Source of the DNA: Enterobacter sp. RIT418 | GTDB lineage: Bacteria; Pseudomonadota; Gammaproteobacteria; Enterobacterales; Enterobacteriaceae | Length of the DNA stretch: 64,000 nt | Direction: 5' to 3' | Assembly: GCF_003057745.1 (NCBI RefSeq) | Contig: NZ_QBJD02000005.1 | Coordinates: 246,777 to 310,776, forward strand | Shown: positions 1-8,097 of the stretch, piece after piece | How positions within the stretch are numbered: position 1 is the stretch's first letter | Layout: the number at the start of each line of letters is the position of its first letter | The notes under the pieces: model-generated | The model's database searches: none | Told to the model about the DNA's origin: nothing | The model's input: the letters and a program-made list of their open reading frames with translations, nothing else | Position numbers and translations under genes: made by a program

Positions 1-1
1 C

Positions 2-478
2 CCCCGCAGCCTGGACCTTGTACGTCGACGCCTGCTTTCCTTTCGCCTCGATCGCGCCTCTCAGTCAAAGCTGGATAACTTTCGTCTCTGGTTTGGCCTG
101 AATGCCATCAAGGTCAAAGATTTGAAAGGTCGGATTAACGGGCGGGTACGGCCTCGCCATTCCCGGCGTGATAAATCCACGGGACGGTTTATCAAGGCAC
201 GGCGCCAGGCGGACAATGCCGGGTTTACGCCAAAGGGCAGCATGCTTACCCCGCGCACATTTGAAAATGGGGAAGTGGCGCGCTCCCGACGGGAGAACAG
301 GCGAACCGTGGTTATTCGCGATCCTGACACGCGCCGCACCCGCGAGGCGGAAGTTGATATTTATGAGCCGATGCTGAACTACATCGAAGATAACGCCTTT
401 GCGGAGGCGATGGAGATTTTCATGCATCACTTTGAAACCGATCTGCGCGGGCGCGTGAAAGCCCGTATTTCTGTCTGA
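2..478 (+). CDS. Phage structural protein, 5'-truncated by the window edge
   Basis: The reading frame is open from the first bases of the window to TGA at 476-478, so the gene starts further left; a TTG at 122 is only an internal possibility. The visible part is very basic and arginine-rich. Its C-terminal 40 residues look helical (the YEPMLNYIEDNAF segment followed by a second amphipathic stretch). It lies 8 bp before the next gene at the start of a contractile-tail gene block, where head-tail joining or tail-completion proteins usually sit. I do not recognise the family; a tail-completion role is inferred from position only. Confidence 0.6.
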   Translation, partial: PRSLDLVRRRLLSFRLDRASQSKLDNFRLWFGLNAIKVKDLKGRINGRVRPRHSRRDKSTGRFIKARRQADNAGFTPKGSMLTPRTFENGEVARSRRENRRTVVIRDPDTRRTREAEVDIYEPMLNYIEDNAFAEAMEIFMHHFETDLRGRVKARISV

Positions 479-486
479 GGTGAACC

Positions 487-1041
487 ATGGCTGAGCCATT
501 ACTGCTGGGCCAGTATCATGATGCCGTCACCGGCGCGCTGAAAAACATTACGTGGGTGCGCGACGCCGATGCCTATCCGGAAAAAAACGTGCCCCGTTTT
601 ACCGGGCTGACTACCCCGGCAGTGTATTTCTCTATCAACGGCTGGGAGCAGGGTGGAGGCAACGAAGGCCAGCTCAACGTGGAGCTCTCCTGCGATTTGT
701 TCGTGGTCGTGGATGCGGCTGGCACGGGCATCAGCAGGCCAGAAATTTTCCTGCGCACGGCGGCAGCCGATATCACGCAGTGGATTGACGGCCAGCAGTT
801 TGGCCTGACGCATCTGCAGCCCGCCGTTTTTGTCGATGCGTCACGCGACGAGTTCGATCCGCGCATGGATGACTATCTGGTATGGCGAATTTCCTTCACT
901 CAGTCTGCCGCCTTTGGTGCCGATCCGTTTGCGCAGCTGAATGCCCCGTTGAAATCGGCGTGGCTCGGTAAGGCGCCGGATGTCGGTCGCGCGCACGTGG
1001 ACGACTACCAGCTCATATACGAGGCCAAACCCGATGAGTGA
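487..1041 (+). CDS. Phage protein of unknown function, tail/neck region
   Basis: A 184-residue protein starting at ATG 487 behind a GAGGTGA ribosome site. It is acidic and globular, with no signal peptide or membrane segment. It has alternating strand-like segments (VELSCDLFVVV, DDYLVWRISFTQ), of the kind seen in small tail-terminator or baseplate-adaptor proteins. Its stop overlaps the start of the gpV-like spike gene (ATGAGTGA at 1034-1041), so the two are translationally coupled. The neighbours (basic tail-completion-like protein before, spike after) suggest a neck or tail-completion part. No family is recognised with certainty. Confidence 0.65.
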   Translation: MAEPLLLGQYHDAVTGALKNITWVRDADAYPEKNVPRFTGLTTPAVYFSINGWEQGGGNEGQLNVELSCDLFVVVDAAGTGISRPEIFLRTAAADITQWIDGQQFGLTHLQPAVFVDASRDEFDPRMDDYLVWRISFTQSAAFGADPFAQLNAPLKSAWLGKAPDVGRAHVDDYQLIYEAKPDE

Positions 1042-1657
1042 TATTGAGGGCGATTTGCAGCGCCGCCTGGCGAATATCGTCCGGCGCGGCGTTATTCATT
1101 CCGTAAAACACGATGGTATCCCGAAATGCCGGGTCGATCTGGGCGACATCACCACCACCTGGCTGCCGCTCTGCCAGGGCTTTTCAGGGACGAACCGGGC
1201 AGATTCTAATCCGTATGCGGTGGGCGATGCGGTCACGGTGCTGTCGGAGGCGGGCGAGCTGAACAATGGACGGGTGTTTCCCGGCTGGAATACCGGCGGC
1301 CTGCCGGTGCCGGAGGGTAGCGACAGCGAACATATTACCCGCTACGGCGACGGTACCGAGATCCGGTATGACCGTGCCGCGCATGCGCTGACCATCACCC
1401 TGGCGGAAGGCGGGAGCTACAAAATCGTCGGTAAAGGTACGCTGGACGGCCCGGTGGAAATCACCGACACCCTGACCGTTCAGGGAAAAACGCAGATCAA
1501 TGCCGATACGAACGTTGACGGGAATATCGGAGCAACACAGGAAATTTCAGACGGTACCGGAAAAATGAGCGGGATCCGCGAAACCTATAACCGACATGAC
1601 CATAAAGAAAATGGTGACGGCGGTGGAACCACAAATCCCCCCAATCAACAAATGTGA
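1034..1657 (+). CDS. Baseplate spike protein, gpV-like
   Basis: A 207-residue homologue of the P2 gpV / Mu gp45 spike, which forms the trimeric membrane-piercing tip under the baseplate of contractile tails. The N-terminal part (about 15-95) is the oligomer-binding-type domain with the RVDLGDITTTWLPLCQGF segment. A repetitive beta-helix follows (about 100-165). The C-terminus carries an HDH motif (residues 188-190); in P2 gpV an HxH motif binds the iron ion at the needle tip. ATG 1034 is preferred over an in-frame ATG at 980, because it overlaps the upstream stop and matches the family N-terminus. It sits before the sheath gene rather than beside gpW/gpJ as in P2. Confidence 0.88.
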   Translation: MSDIEGDLQRRLANIVRRGVIHSVKHDGIPKCRVDLGDITTTWLPLCQGFSGTNRADSNPYAVGDAVTVLSEAGELNNGRVFPGWNTGGLPVPEGSDSEHITRYGDGTEIRYDRAAHALTITLAEGGSYKIVGKGTLDGPVEITDTLTVQGKTQINADTNVDGNIGATQEISDGTGKMSGIRETYNRHDHKENGDGGGTTNPPNQQM

Positions 1658-1678
1658 CCTGCCGCGGCAGGTTTTTTT
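1658..1678 (+). terminator. Intrinsic terminator-like hairpin after the spike gene
   Basis: CCTGCCGCGGCAGG is a perfect hairpin followed by seven T. It begins directly after the TGA of the spike gene and lies 17 bp before the sheath start codon. Inside a co-directional late operon it probably works as a partial terminator or mRNA-end protector. Confidence 0.7.
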
Positions 1679-1695
1679 ATGCCTGGAGAAAATGA

Positions 1696-3174
1696 ATGGC
1701 GAATTTACATGGTGTAGAAACGATCGAGCTGACATCCGGTACGGTCGCGGTCACGACGATCCAGACGGCCATTATCGGTCTGGTGGGCACCGCACCGGAT
1801 GCCTCAGCTGGTAGTCCGGCAGCGGGTACCGTCGGGACGCCAATACTGGACAACGTCGTGGAGTTTACCGCGACGCTCGCCGGAAGGGCTGGCAATGTGC
1901 TGGTGGTTAACGCAGCAGCTGGCGTTCCCGATGCGGAAAATCCCGCAGAGGTGGAGACGGCTGCCGTCTGGGACGCCGCGGCTTCAACCCTGACCATCAC
2001 GCTGGGCTGTGATGAAAGCGGCAAGCTAAAGGCGACCCCTGCAGACGTCGTTAATGCCGTCGGTGCGGTAGAGGATGTGAAGGTCACGGCAAAAGGTTCC
2101 GGCAGCGGAATTGTATCTCCGTTTAGCCTGCAGCTGGCCGGCGGCGAGGATGAGCCGTTCCCGCTGAATACGCCCGTTGCGATTGTGGGCACCACGATGC
2201 TGTCCCGTCTGGGGGACAAGGGCACGCTCAAACAGGCGCTGACCGAAATTAACGACCAGCGAAACGCCCTGACGGTGGTGGTTCGCGTTGCCGAAAACGC
2301 TGATGCGCAAAATACGGAAAAGCAGCGGGCAGCGGTGCTGGCCGGGATCGGCGCGCTGTCGTCTGCCAAATCCGTGACGACGTACCAGCCCCGTATCGTG
2401 ATTGCCCCGGGATTCAGCGAGGATGATGCCGTGGGCAAGGCGCTGGAGACCGTAGCGGGCAAGCTGCGGGCGGTGGCGTATGTTGACTGCGCTGCGGGTG
2501 CCACGCTGCAGGAGGTGGTGCAGCGCCGTCAGTCCTACGGCATGCGCACCGAGCTGCTACGCCCGCGCGTGCAGGTCAGCAACGCCGATGGCCAGCTGGT
2601 CTACCGCCCATATTCTGCCTTCGCGGCGGGGCTGCGCGCCCGCATCGACTTCGAGAAGGGCTGGTGGTGGAGCAAATCCAACCAGGACATCAATAACATC
2701 CTCGGGGTGGAGCAGATCGACGAGTTCATTCTGGGGGATGAAAACTGCGACGCAAACCTGCTGAACATGCAGAACATCTCTACCATCATCCGCAGGGCCG
2801 GGTTTAAGCACTGGGGCAACCGTCTTTGCGGAACCGATACGCAGTGGCGTTTTGAATCAGTCCGCCGTACCGCTGACGTCATCGAGGACAGTATTCAGGA
2901 GACGATGCTGGAATATGTTGACCGCCCTCTGGACCGCGAGAACGCCGACGACATCATCGGCACCATCAACGCTTATATGCGCCAGCTCGTCGGGCTCGGG
3001 GCCATTTTTGGCGGCCGGGCCTGGCTGGATGAGGAGCTGAATACTGCGGAAAGCATGGCGGCGGGCGTGCTGTACATCAACTACGACTTTGGTCCGAAAT
3101 CGCCGACTGAGCTTATCAGCCTGCGCGTCCGGGTGAATAACAACTATGCGCTTGAGGAGATGCTGACAGCATGA
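1696..3174 (+). CDS. Contractile tail sheath protein, P2 FI-like
   Basis: A 492-residue tail sheath protein, the contractile outer tube of a myovirus tail. The C-terminal half is typical of the P2 FI / Mu gpL family: GWWWSKSNQDINNILGVEQ at about 330-348, then RCTDT-like and RPLDRENADDIIGTIN segments and the C-terminal strand that bonds neighbouring subunits (SLRVRVNNNYALEEML). P2 FI has about 396 residues. The extra length is an N-terminal insertion at roughly 30-145, rich in Ala, Gly, Val and Thr and likely beta-structured, which would be exposed on the sheath surface. The stop overlaps the tube gene start (ATGA). Confidence 0.93.
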   Translation: MANLHGVETIELTSGTVAVTTIQTAIIGLVGTAPDASAGSPAAGTVGTPILDNVVEFTATLAGRAGNVLVVNAAAGVPDAENPAEVETAAVWDAAASTLTITLGCDESGKLKATPADVVNAVGAVEDVKVTAKGSGSGIVSPFSLQLAGGEDEPFPLNTPVAIVGTTMLSRLGDKGTLKQALTEINDQRNALTVVVRVAENADAQNTEKQRAAVLAGIGALSSAKSVTTYQPRIVIAPGFSEDDAVGKALETVAGKLRAVAYVDCAAGATLQEVVQRRQSYGMRTELLRPRVQVSNADGQLVYRPYSAFAAGLRARIDFEKGWWWSKSNQDINNILGVEQIDEFILGDENCDANLLNMQNISTIIRRAGFKHWGNRLCGTDTQWRFESVRRTADVIEDSIQETMLEYVDRPLDRENADDIIGTINAYMRQLVGLGAIFGGRAWLDEELNTAESMAAGVLYINYDFGPKSPTELISLRVRVNNNYALEEMLTA

Positions 3175-3677
3175 GCGAAAAAAACACGTTACGCGTCTGG
3201 ACCTTTTTCCGGCAGGGGATCCGCATTCAGGGGGCACATGAGTTTACGCCGCCGACGTTGTCCATCGTTAAAACCGATCTGCGCACCGGCGCGCAGGATG
3301 CACCTTCTCCCGTGGATGACGGCATGGAGGCCCTGACCTGTCAGCTGAAATTCTACGGTATCGATACGGACATGCTGACTGCATTTGGGTTTGTCAGCGG
3401 CAGCCGCCCGCGCTTTACTGCCTATCAGGGTTATCTGGCGAACGGTACCGCGCTGGGCACCATTGAGGAGATCGAAGGCTTTGTGCAGACCGTTACGCCG
3501 GATGCGCGGGGTAAGGACAGTCTGTCCGAAAATGCCGTCACGGTGGAAATCGCCGTGAGCTATTACCGCCAGACCAAAGATGGCCGAGAGCTTTTTGCCA
3601 TTGATACCGAGCGATTTGCGCGACGGGTGAATGGTGTCGATGTCCTGTCCGGTCTGTCGGCAAAAGTCCGCCTTTAA
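3171..3677 (+). CDS. Tail tube protein, P2 FII-like
   Basis: A 168-residue major tail tube protein (P2 FII has about 172), forming the inner tube through which DNA passes. Family-typical features are TPPTLSIVKTDLRTG near the N-terminus, the MEALTCQLKFYGID segment, and a conserved end around YYRQTKDGRELFAID. It starts at ATG 3171, overlapping the sheath stop by 4 bp. A hairpin terminator follows, as after many abundant structural genes. Sheath and tube genes are always paired in this tail type. Confidence 0.93.
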   Translation: MSEKNTLRVWTFFRQGIRIQGAHEFTPPTLSIVKTDLRTGAQDAPSPVDDGMEALTCQLKFYGIDTDMLTAFGFVSGSRPRFTAYQGYLANGTALGTIEEIEGFVQTVTPDARGKDSLSENAVTVEIAVSYYRQTKDGRELFAIDTERFARRVNGVDVLSGLSAKVRL

Positions 3678-3690
3678 AAAAATACTGACA

Positions 3691-3712
3691 ACGGCCTGCG
3701 GGCCGTTTTTTT
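3691..3712 (+). terminator. Intrinsic terminator-like hairpin after the tube gene
   Basis: ACGGCCTGCGGGCCGT with a T-run at 3706-3712 lies 13 bp after the tail tube stop and just before the tail chaperone ribosome site. It resembles the hairpin at 1658-1678, so the abundant sheath and tube genes are bracketed by two terminators. Confidence 0.72.
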
Positions 3713-3724
3713 ATGGAGATACAC

Positions 3725-4012
3725 ATGTCTTTTCCTGGTGAAACCCGCGTTATTAAACTTCATTCCCCTGTTTCGTATGAGAACGGAGGCCTGCTCGAGC
3801 AGTTGACGATGCGCGAGCCGCTGGTGCGTGACCGCATCGCCTTTTCCAAGGACCGCGGCAGTGAAGAAGAAAAAGAGGCGCGCATGATTGCGCTGCTGTG
3901 CAACCTCAGCGAACAGGATATCTGGCAGCTGACGGCGGCGGATTATGCCCAGCTGCTGGATGCGTTTAACGTTTTTATGCTCCCGCCCGGCAAGCGACCG
4001 AAAGAGGACTGA
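3725..4012 (+). CDS. Tail assembly chaperone, gpE-like
   Basis: A 95-residue acidic protein between the tube and tape-measure genes, the invariant place of the tail assembly chaperone (P2 gpE, Mu gp41) that binds the tape measure during tube assembly. ATG 3725 is chosen over ATG 3713 because a TGGAGA ribosome site lies 7 bp before it. In this gene position a programmed -1 frameshift usually makes a longer second product. The -1 frame here is indeed open past the stop (see the entry at 4021-4152). Confidence 0.8.
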   Translation: MSFPGETRVIKLHSPVSYENGGLLEQLTMREPLVRDRIAFSKDRGSEEEKEARMIALLCNLSEQDIWQLTAADYAQLLDAFNVFMLPPGKRPKED

Positions 4013-4020
4013 TTCGGGCG

Positions 4021-4152
4021 ATGCGTTTTCTGGGGCGGCGCCTGCATTTTCCGATGACGGAATACCTGGATATGCCGTTCAGCGTATTTTCTGATTTTCT
4101 TACCGACGAAGTGGAGGCGGTAAATCGTGGCCGGACTAAGCCAGAACCTTAA
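4021..4152 (+). CDS. gpE'-like -1 frame extension of the tail chaperone
   Basis: In the -1 frame relative to gpE there is an open stretch from 3970 to the TAA at 4150-4152. It encodes a conserved-looking peptide (LHFPMTEYLDMPF) and overlaps the tape-measure start by 26 bp. It can be read either from its own ATG at 4021 (43 residues) or, as in P2 E+E' and lambda G-T, as a C-terminal extension made by -1 frameshifting between 3970 and 4009. The only T-run in that interval is GTTTTTATG at 3971-3979, which is not the standard X-XXY-YYZ heptamer in frame. The coding nature is well supported by position; the expression route is inferred. Confidence 0.6.
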   Translation: MRFLGRRLHFPMTEYLDMPFSVFSDFLTDEVEAVNRGRTKPEP

Positions 4153-5935
4153 GGCCGTCATTACCTTTGGCGGCAATATCGACAGTTCCTGGAGCCGTTC
4201 AGCGAACGGCCTGCAAAAGAACCTGAAGGACGTCGGCAAGCAGTCAGAAAAGCTGACGAAAGACCAGACCAGGCTGGCGGCAGAGATTAAGCGCGCAAAG
4301 CTGGCCGGGCACGGCCTGGGCGATCTCAAGCGGCGTTACAGCGATGTATCTCGTGAAATCCGTAAAACGGAGGCCGAGCAGCAGAAGCTGAATCAGCAGA
4401 TGCAGAAGGCACAGCGGCTGGCAGCATTCAAGGGCGCAGGGAAGGGGCTGTTTCGCCGCGGGCTGGGTATTGCCGGTCAACTGGGCGGTATGGTGGCGCC
4501 GGGGCTGGCAATCGGCGGCGGCGGGGTGGTGGCCTCTGCGCTGGGCACCCTGATCGCCCCGGCGGCGACAAACGAGGAGACGGCCAGGCGCGCCGGCGTG
4601 GCAAAAAGCTATGGCGTCGATATCCCCACCTATGACGCCTGGGACACGCTCGCAAAGCAGTACGACATGAACGGGGAGAACATCGGCGATCTGTTTGAGG
4701 AGTATCTGCATAAGGCGGGGGAGTACAAGCAGAACGGCAAACAGGGATCGCTGCAGGATGCATTTGAAACGCTGGGCTTTAAAGCCGGTGATTTTGCCGG
4801 ACTCAGTGATATGGCGCAGTTCGAAAAAATCGTCGAGCGTGCGCTCAGCCTGCAGGATGAATCGAAGGCCTCGTTTGCGCTGGATTCGCTGTTTGGCGGT
4901 GAGGCGAGCAAGCTGCTGATGCTGCTGAAGCAGTCCGGCAAGAGCTATCGGGACCTGATGGACGAGCAGCGGCGCTATAACCTCGTCACGAAAGAAGGTG
5001 CTGATGGGGCGATGGCGGGCAACCGCGCAGTCTCGAACCTGCGCACCGTCTTCTCCTCGGCTCTTGCAGAAATCTCCGGCCAGCTGGGTAATGAGCTTGC
5101 GCCGGATATTCGCCGACTGACGGACGACATGGCGGAGTGGTTTAAGGGCGGCGGTATAAAGCGGATCGTCAGCTTCCTGCGCAATGACCTTTACCCGGGC
5201 GTGCTGACGTTCGGCCAGGGCATTGTGTTCGTCGGGAAGGTGGCCTACGCGCTGGCGAAAAAACTTTCCTGGCTTTTACCGGATGAGCGAAGCGATCAGC
5301 GGGATGTCCTTAAATCACTGGCACTGACGGGTTCGGTTGATATCGCGCGCATGACGGCCCAGAAGAACGGGCAGGGCGAATGGTTCGAGCAGCAACTGAA
5401 GGAAAAGCCGGACCTGCCGGATGATGTGAAAAAATCGTACCGGGACACCAGGGGATTTTTCCGTGATGACGATGACACCTTTAACTCCACCCTCGACAAG
5501 TATATGACCCCGGTGGGTAACGGTGCGCTGTTTGACCCGGGTGGTTTCATGAAGCCGGAGCGCCAGCAGCCTGACGCACCTGGTTCCGATACGGCAGCAT
5601 GGGATAAATATCCCGGTCCGTTGATGCCTCCTTTCACGACATCGAAACCATCCCCTGTCGATCGGCTTTCCGGCGAGCCTCAGGTTAACCGGGTGAATAC
5701 CCTCCCGGATGACGACGGCCGCTGGGGTACGTTGCTGCAAAAACTTGACTCAGCGGAAGACGCACCCGCGCCCCGGCAGCTGACGGACAACCGCCGATTT
5801 GAATTTCATTATGAAATACACGGAGCACCTGGACAGGACGAACGGGCGATCGGTGATGAGGTTGTCGACGTAACGAAAACTAACCCTATTTTTAAAGGTG
5901 ACAGCAGCATGCTGGACGGAGGGCAAATCTGGTGA
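4127..5935 (+). CDS. Tail tape measure protein
   Basis: A 602-residue tape measure protein, which sets tail length and is threaded through the tube. It starts at GTG 4127 with a GGAGGCGG ribosome site. Residues 20-110 form a charged coiled coil (KNLKDVGKQSEKLTKDQTR). A Gly/Ala-rich hydrophobic stretch follows at about 110-150 (GMVAPGLAIGGGGVVASALG), then a helical middle part and a Pro/Asp-rich C-terminus. At 602 residues it is short for the family, which predicts a short tail. It lies between the chaperone and gpU genes and overlaps gpU by 4 bp (GTGA). Confidence 0.88.
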   Translation: MAGLSQNLKAVITFGGNIDSSWSRSANGLQKNLKDVGKQSEKLTKDQTRLAAEIKRAKLAGHGLGDLKRRYSDVSREIRKTEAEQQKLNQQMQKAQRLAAFKGAGKGLFRRGLGIAGQLGGMVAPGLAIGGGGVVASALGTLIAPAATNEETARRAGVAKSYGVDIPTYDAWDTLAKQYDMNGENIGDLFEEYLHKAGEYKQNGKQGSLQDAFETLGFKAGDFAGLSDMAQFEKIVERALSLQDESKASFALDSLFGGEASKLLMLLKQSGKSYRDLMDEQRRYNLVTKEGADGAMAGNRAVSNLRTVFSSALAEISGQLGNELAPDIRRLTDDMAEWFKGGGIKRIVSFLRNDLYPGVLTFGQGIVFVGKVAYALAKKLSWLLPDERSDQRDVLKSLALTGSVDIARMTAQKNGQGEWFEQQLKEKPDLPDDVKKSYRDTRGFFRDDDDTFNSTLDKYMTPVGNGALFDPGGFMKPERQQPDAPGSDTAAWDKYPGPLMPPFTTSKPSPVDRLSGEPQVNRVNTLPDDDGRWGTLLQKLDSAEDAPAPRQLTDNRRFEFHYEIHGAPGQDERAIGDEVVDVTKTNPIFKGDSSMLDGGQIW

Positions 5936-6402
5936 GTGAAATTATTCCCGTCTTCGAAGACTTCGGGCAGGCAGGGGCCAGCGCGGCGCGCGGCGCACAG
6001 GCTGCCCGGGTGATGATGATGCTGGGTGATTTTGCTTTTTCCATCGACACCACCGCGTATAACCAGCTGACACGCGAGGCCAGCTGGCGATGGAGCGAGC
6101 AGGAGCGCATCGGCAAACAGGACCTGCTGCAGTACACCGGCAAGCCGGGTCGAACCGTCCGGCTTGAGGGGGAATCTCATGCATTCTTCCGCAAAGGGGT
6201 GGATGCCGTTAACGATCTCTACGATCTTGCAGACCAGAACAAGCCACAGCAGCTGGTCAGCGGTGAAGGGGATGTGCTGGGCTGGTGGGTGGTGATCGAC
6301 TTCTCAGACACGACAAACCGCTTCCTGCCCGGCGGCGGCCACCGAAATAAAAACTGGACGATGACGCTGAAACATTATGCCGACGACATATCAAACCCGT
6401 GA
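5932..6402 (+). CDS. Tail protein, gpU-like
   Basis: A 156-residue protein of the P2 gpU family, a tail component needed for completion of the contractile tail. Family features are MMMLGDFAFSIDTTAYNQLT near residue 28, then WRWSEQERIGKQDLLQYTG and a C-terminal WTMTLKHYAD. It starts at GTG 5932 overlapping the tape-measure stop, with GGAGGG 9 bp upstream. Its end overlaps gpX by 26 bp. The order tape measure - U - X - D matches related P2-type tail clusters. Confidence 0.88.
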   Translation: MSEIIPVFEDFGQAGASAARGAQAARVMMMLGDFAFSIDTTAYNQLTREASWRWSEQERIGKQDLLQYTGKPGRTVRLEGESHAFFRKGVDAVNDLYDLADQNKPQQLVSGEGDVLGWWVVIDFSDTTNRFLPGGGHRNKNWTMTLKHYADDISNP

Positions 6403-6592
6403 AGGTGACGTGCTGGATGCCGTATGCGCAGCGCGCTACGGCACGGAAAATCTGTCCTATACCCTGACTCAGGTACTCGAAGCAAATCCTGGGCTTGCCG
6501 ATATCGGTGCGGTCTATCCGGCGGGTTTGATTATTACCCTGCCGGAACTGGCACCGCCAGTGAAGGAATCAGCCTTTAGCTTGTGGGATTAA
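6377..6592 (+). CDS. Tail protein X (LysM-like)
   Basis: A 71-residue protein of the P2 gpX family, a small LysM-like baseplate-hub connector. The pattern is a short LysM fold: YQTREGDVLDAVCAARYG, then a VLEANPGLAD turn and GLIITLPEL. It overlaps the end of gpU and precedes gpD by one base, fitting a U-X-D order. The size matches P2 gpX (67 residues). Confidence 0.88.
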   Translation: MPTTYQTREGDVLDAVCAARYGTENLSYTLTQVLEANPGLADIGAVYPAGLIITLPELAPPVKESAFSLWD

Positions 6593-6593
6593 T

Positions 6594-7712
6594 ATGACTG
6601 ACCAGATTGCTAAACCCGAATACGCCCCGGCGTTCAGCGTCAGCGCGGAGGGGAAGGATATCACCCGCGCGCTGCAGCAAAGCCTGGCTGAAATGACGTT
6701 GACCGATTACGGCGGCGCCACGGCAAAAGCGGATGAGCTAAAAATCACGTTACTCTCAGAAACCCTCCCTTTACCAACAAAAGGCGCCCGGCTGAGCGTG
6801 GCGCTGGGCTTCAACAACCAGCTGGTGGAAAAGGGCTGGTTTGTGGTGTCCGGCGTCGGCAGCAGTGGTCCGCCCCGGCGTATTGAAATTTATGCCACGG
6901 CCGCGCCCATGAACGCGCAGAAACAGCCCGGGGATGTCCTGAGCCAGAAGACCCGAAGCTGGGATAATCTGCGCCTGACGGATCTGGTTAAAACCGTGGC
7001 CACCGAAAACGGCCTGATACCGAAAGTGGACTCGGATTTAGCTGATATCCATATCGATCACGTCGATCAGGTCGGGGAGTCTGACGCCAACCTGCTGACC
7101 AGACTGGCACGGTCCTGGAACGCAGTCAGCAAACCATCCGGAGGATACTGGCTTTTTCTGCGGCAGGGCGCAACGGCTAAGGCTTCAGGTGAACAGACCG
7201 GGGAACTGGTTATCACTCCTGAGGAAGTTTCAAACTGGTCATACAGCGAAGGCGAGCGGGGGAGTTCTACGGGGAAAGCCACCGGCAGCAGCGGTAAGTC
7301 TTCAGGCAAAATCGGTGTGCGCTATTACGACGAAGTGGACGGGAAGACCAAGACCACAACGGTTGACCACGACGGCCCCTCGATGGCGAATCCCTATACC
7401 CAGCCCGCAAAGGCCACTGCAGATCAGCAGGCCAAATCGAAAAAAACGCAGGCCCGGCGCAACGAGCAGAAGATGACGGTGACGGGACCGTGCCGTCCGA
7501 AACATGTCCCGCTTACGGCAGAATCCAGCGTCTCCACGTCCGGTTTTGGCGAGCGGGAAGATCGTGCCTGGGTGGTCGAATCGCTGGTGTACTCCCTGAC
7601 GCCCGCCGGGTTCAGCTATACGTACAACCTCGTGGTTGATATCCGCAAGCCTGCGAAGTCCTCTAAAAAATCGGGCAGCAAGGATAAAACCGGCCCGGAT
7701 TATTTCGGTTAA
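6594..7712 (+). CDS. Baseplate hub protein, gpD-like (late control D family)
   Basis: A 372-residue baseplate hub of the P2 gpD / Mu gp44 family (Phage_GPD), which connects the tube to the spike. It begins with the typical PAFSVSAEGKDITRALQQSL and carries the hub-domain segments WDNLRLTDLVKTVA and DQVGESDANLLTRLARSWNA. The end is YSLTPAGFSYTYNLVV followed by a Lys/Ser-rich tail. A Ser/Gly-rich linker lies at about 220-240. It starts at ATG 6594, directly after the gpX stop. Confidence 0.9.
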   Translation: MTDQIAKPEYAPAFSVSAEGKDITRALQQSLAEMTLTDYGGATAKADELKITLLSETLPLPTKGARLSVALGFNNQLVEKGWFVVSGVGSSGPPRRIEIYATAAPMNAQKQPGDVLSQKTRSWDNLRLTDLVKTVATENGLIPKVDSDLADIHIDHVDQVGESDANLLTRLARSWNAVSKPSGGYWLFLRQGATAKASGEQTGELVITPEEVSNWSYSEGERGSSTGKATGSSGKSSGKIGVRYYDEVDGKTKTTTVDHDGPSMANPYTQPAKATADQQAKSKKTQARRNEQKMTVTGPCRPKHVPLTAESSVSTSGFGEREDRAWVVESLVYSLTPAGFSYTYNLVVDIRKPAKSSKKSGSKDKTGPDYFG

Positions 7713-7749
7713 CTCTCCGCCCTACGGCGATCTTCATACGGAAAACAAT

Positions 7750-8097
7750 ATGAACGGTGTAAACAACCGGACCGGTAAACGCCTGTCCGGTAGCGACCAT
7801 TTGCGCCAGTCCGTCAGCGATATCCTCTCTACGCCGCTCGGCAGCCGCGTGCTGGTTCGTGACTACGGTAGTGAGCTGTTTTCGCTGGTGGACAACCCCC
7901 GGGACGATCTTACCCGACTGCGGATTATCGCGGCCACGGCCTCAGCGCTTGCACGCTGGGAGCCCCGTTTGCGGGTTAAGCGCGTGATGGTCACTTTCCC
8001 GGCCGATGAAACTGGGTGTGTCGTCGATATTGAGGGGATCAATAAAGAGAATAATCTTCCCGTAAGCACCGGAGGCATACAGATTTATGGCAAGTAG
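7750..8097 (+). CDS. Baseplate wedge protein, gpW/gp25-like
   Basis: A 115-residue protein of the GPW/gp25 family, part of the baseplate wedge that triggers sheath contraction and has a lysozyme-like fold. Diagnostic segments are GSDHLRQSVSDILSTPLGSR and VRDYGSELFSLVD, the latter including the EPR-like basic region at WEPRLRV. I use ATG 7750; an in-frame upstream start at 7636 lies inside gpD. Its end overlaps gpJ by 11 bp. Confidence 0.9.
   Translation: MNGVNNRTGKRLSGSDHLRQSVSDILSTPLGSRVLVRDYGSELFSLVDNPRDDLTRLRIIAATASALARWEPRLRVKRVMVTFPADETGCVVDIEGINKENNLPVSTGGIQIYGK

Noticed and set aside
1677..2504. Minus-strand 275-residue Ser/Thr/Ala-rich ORF opposite the sheath gene
   Set aside because: Low-complexity antisense frame; the sheath gene is well supported.
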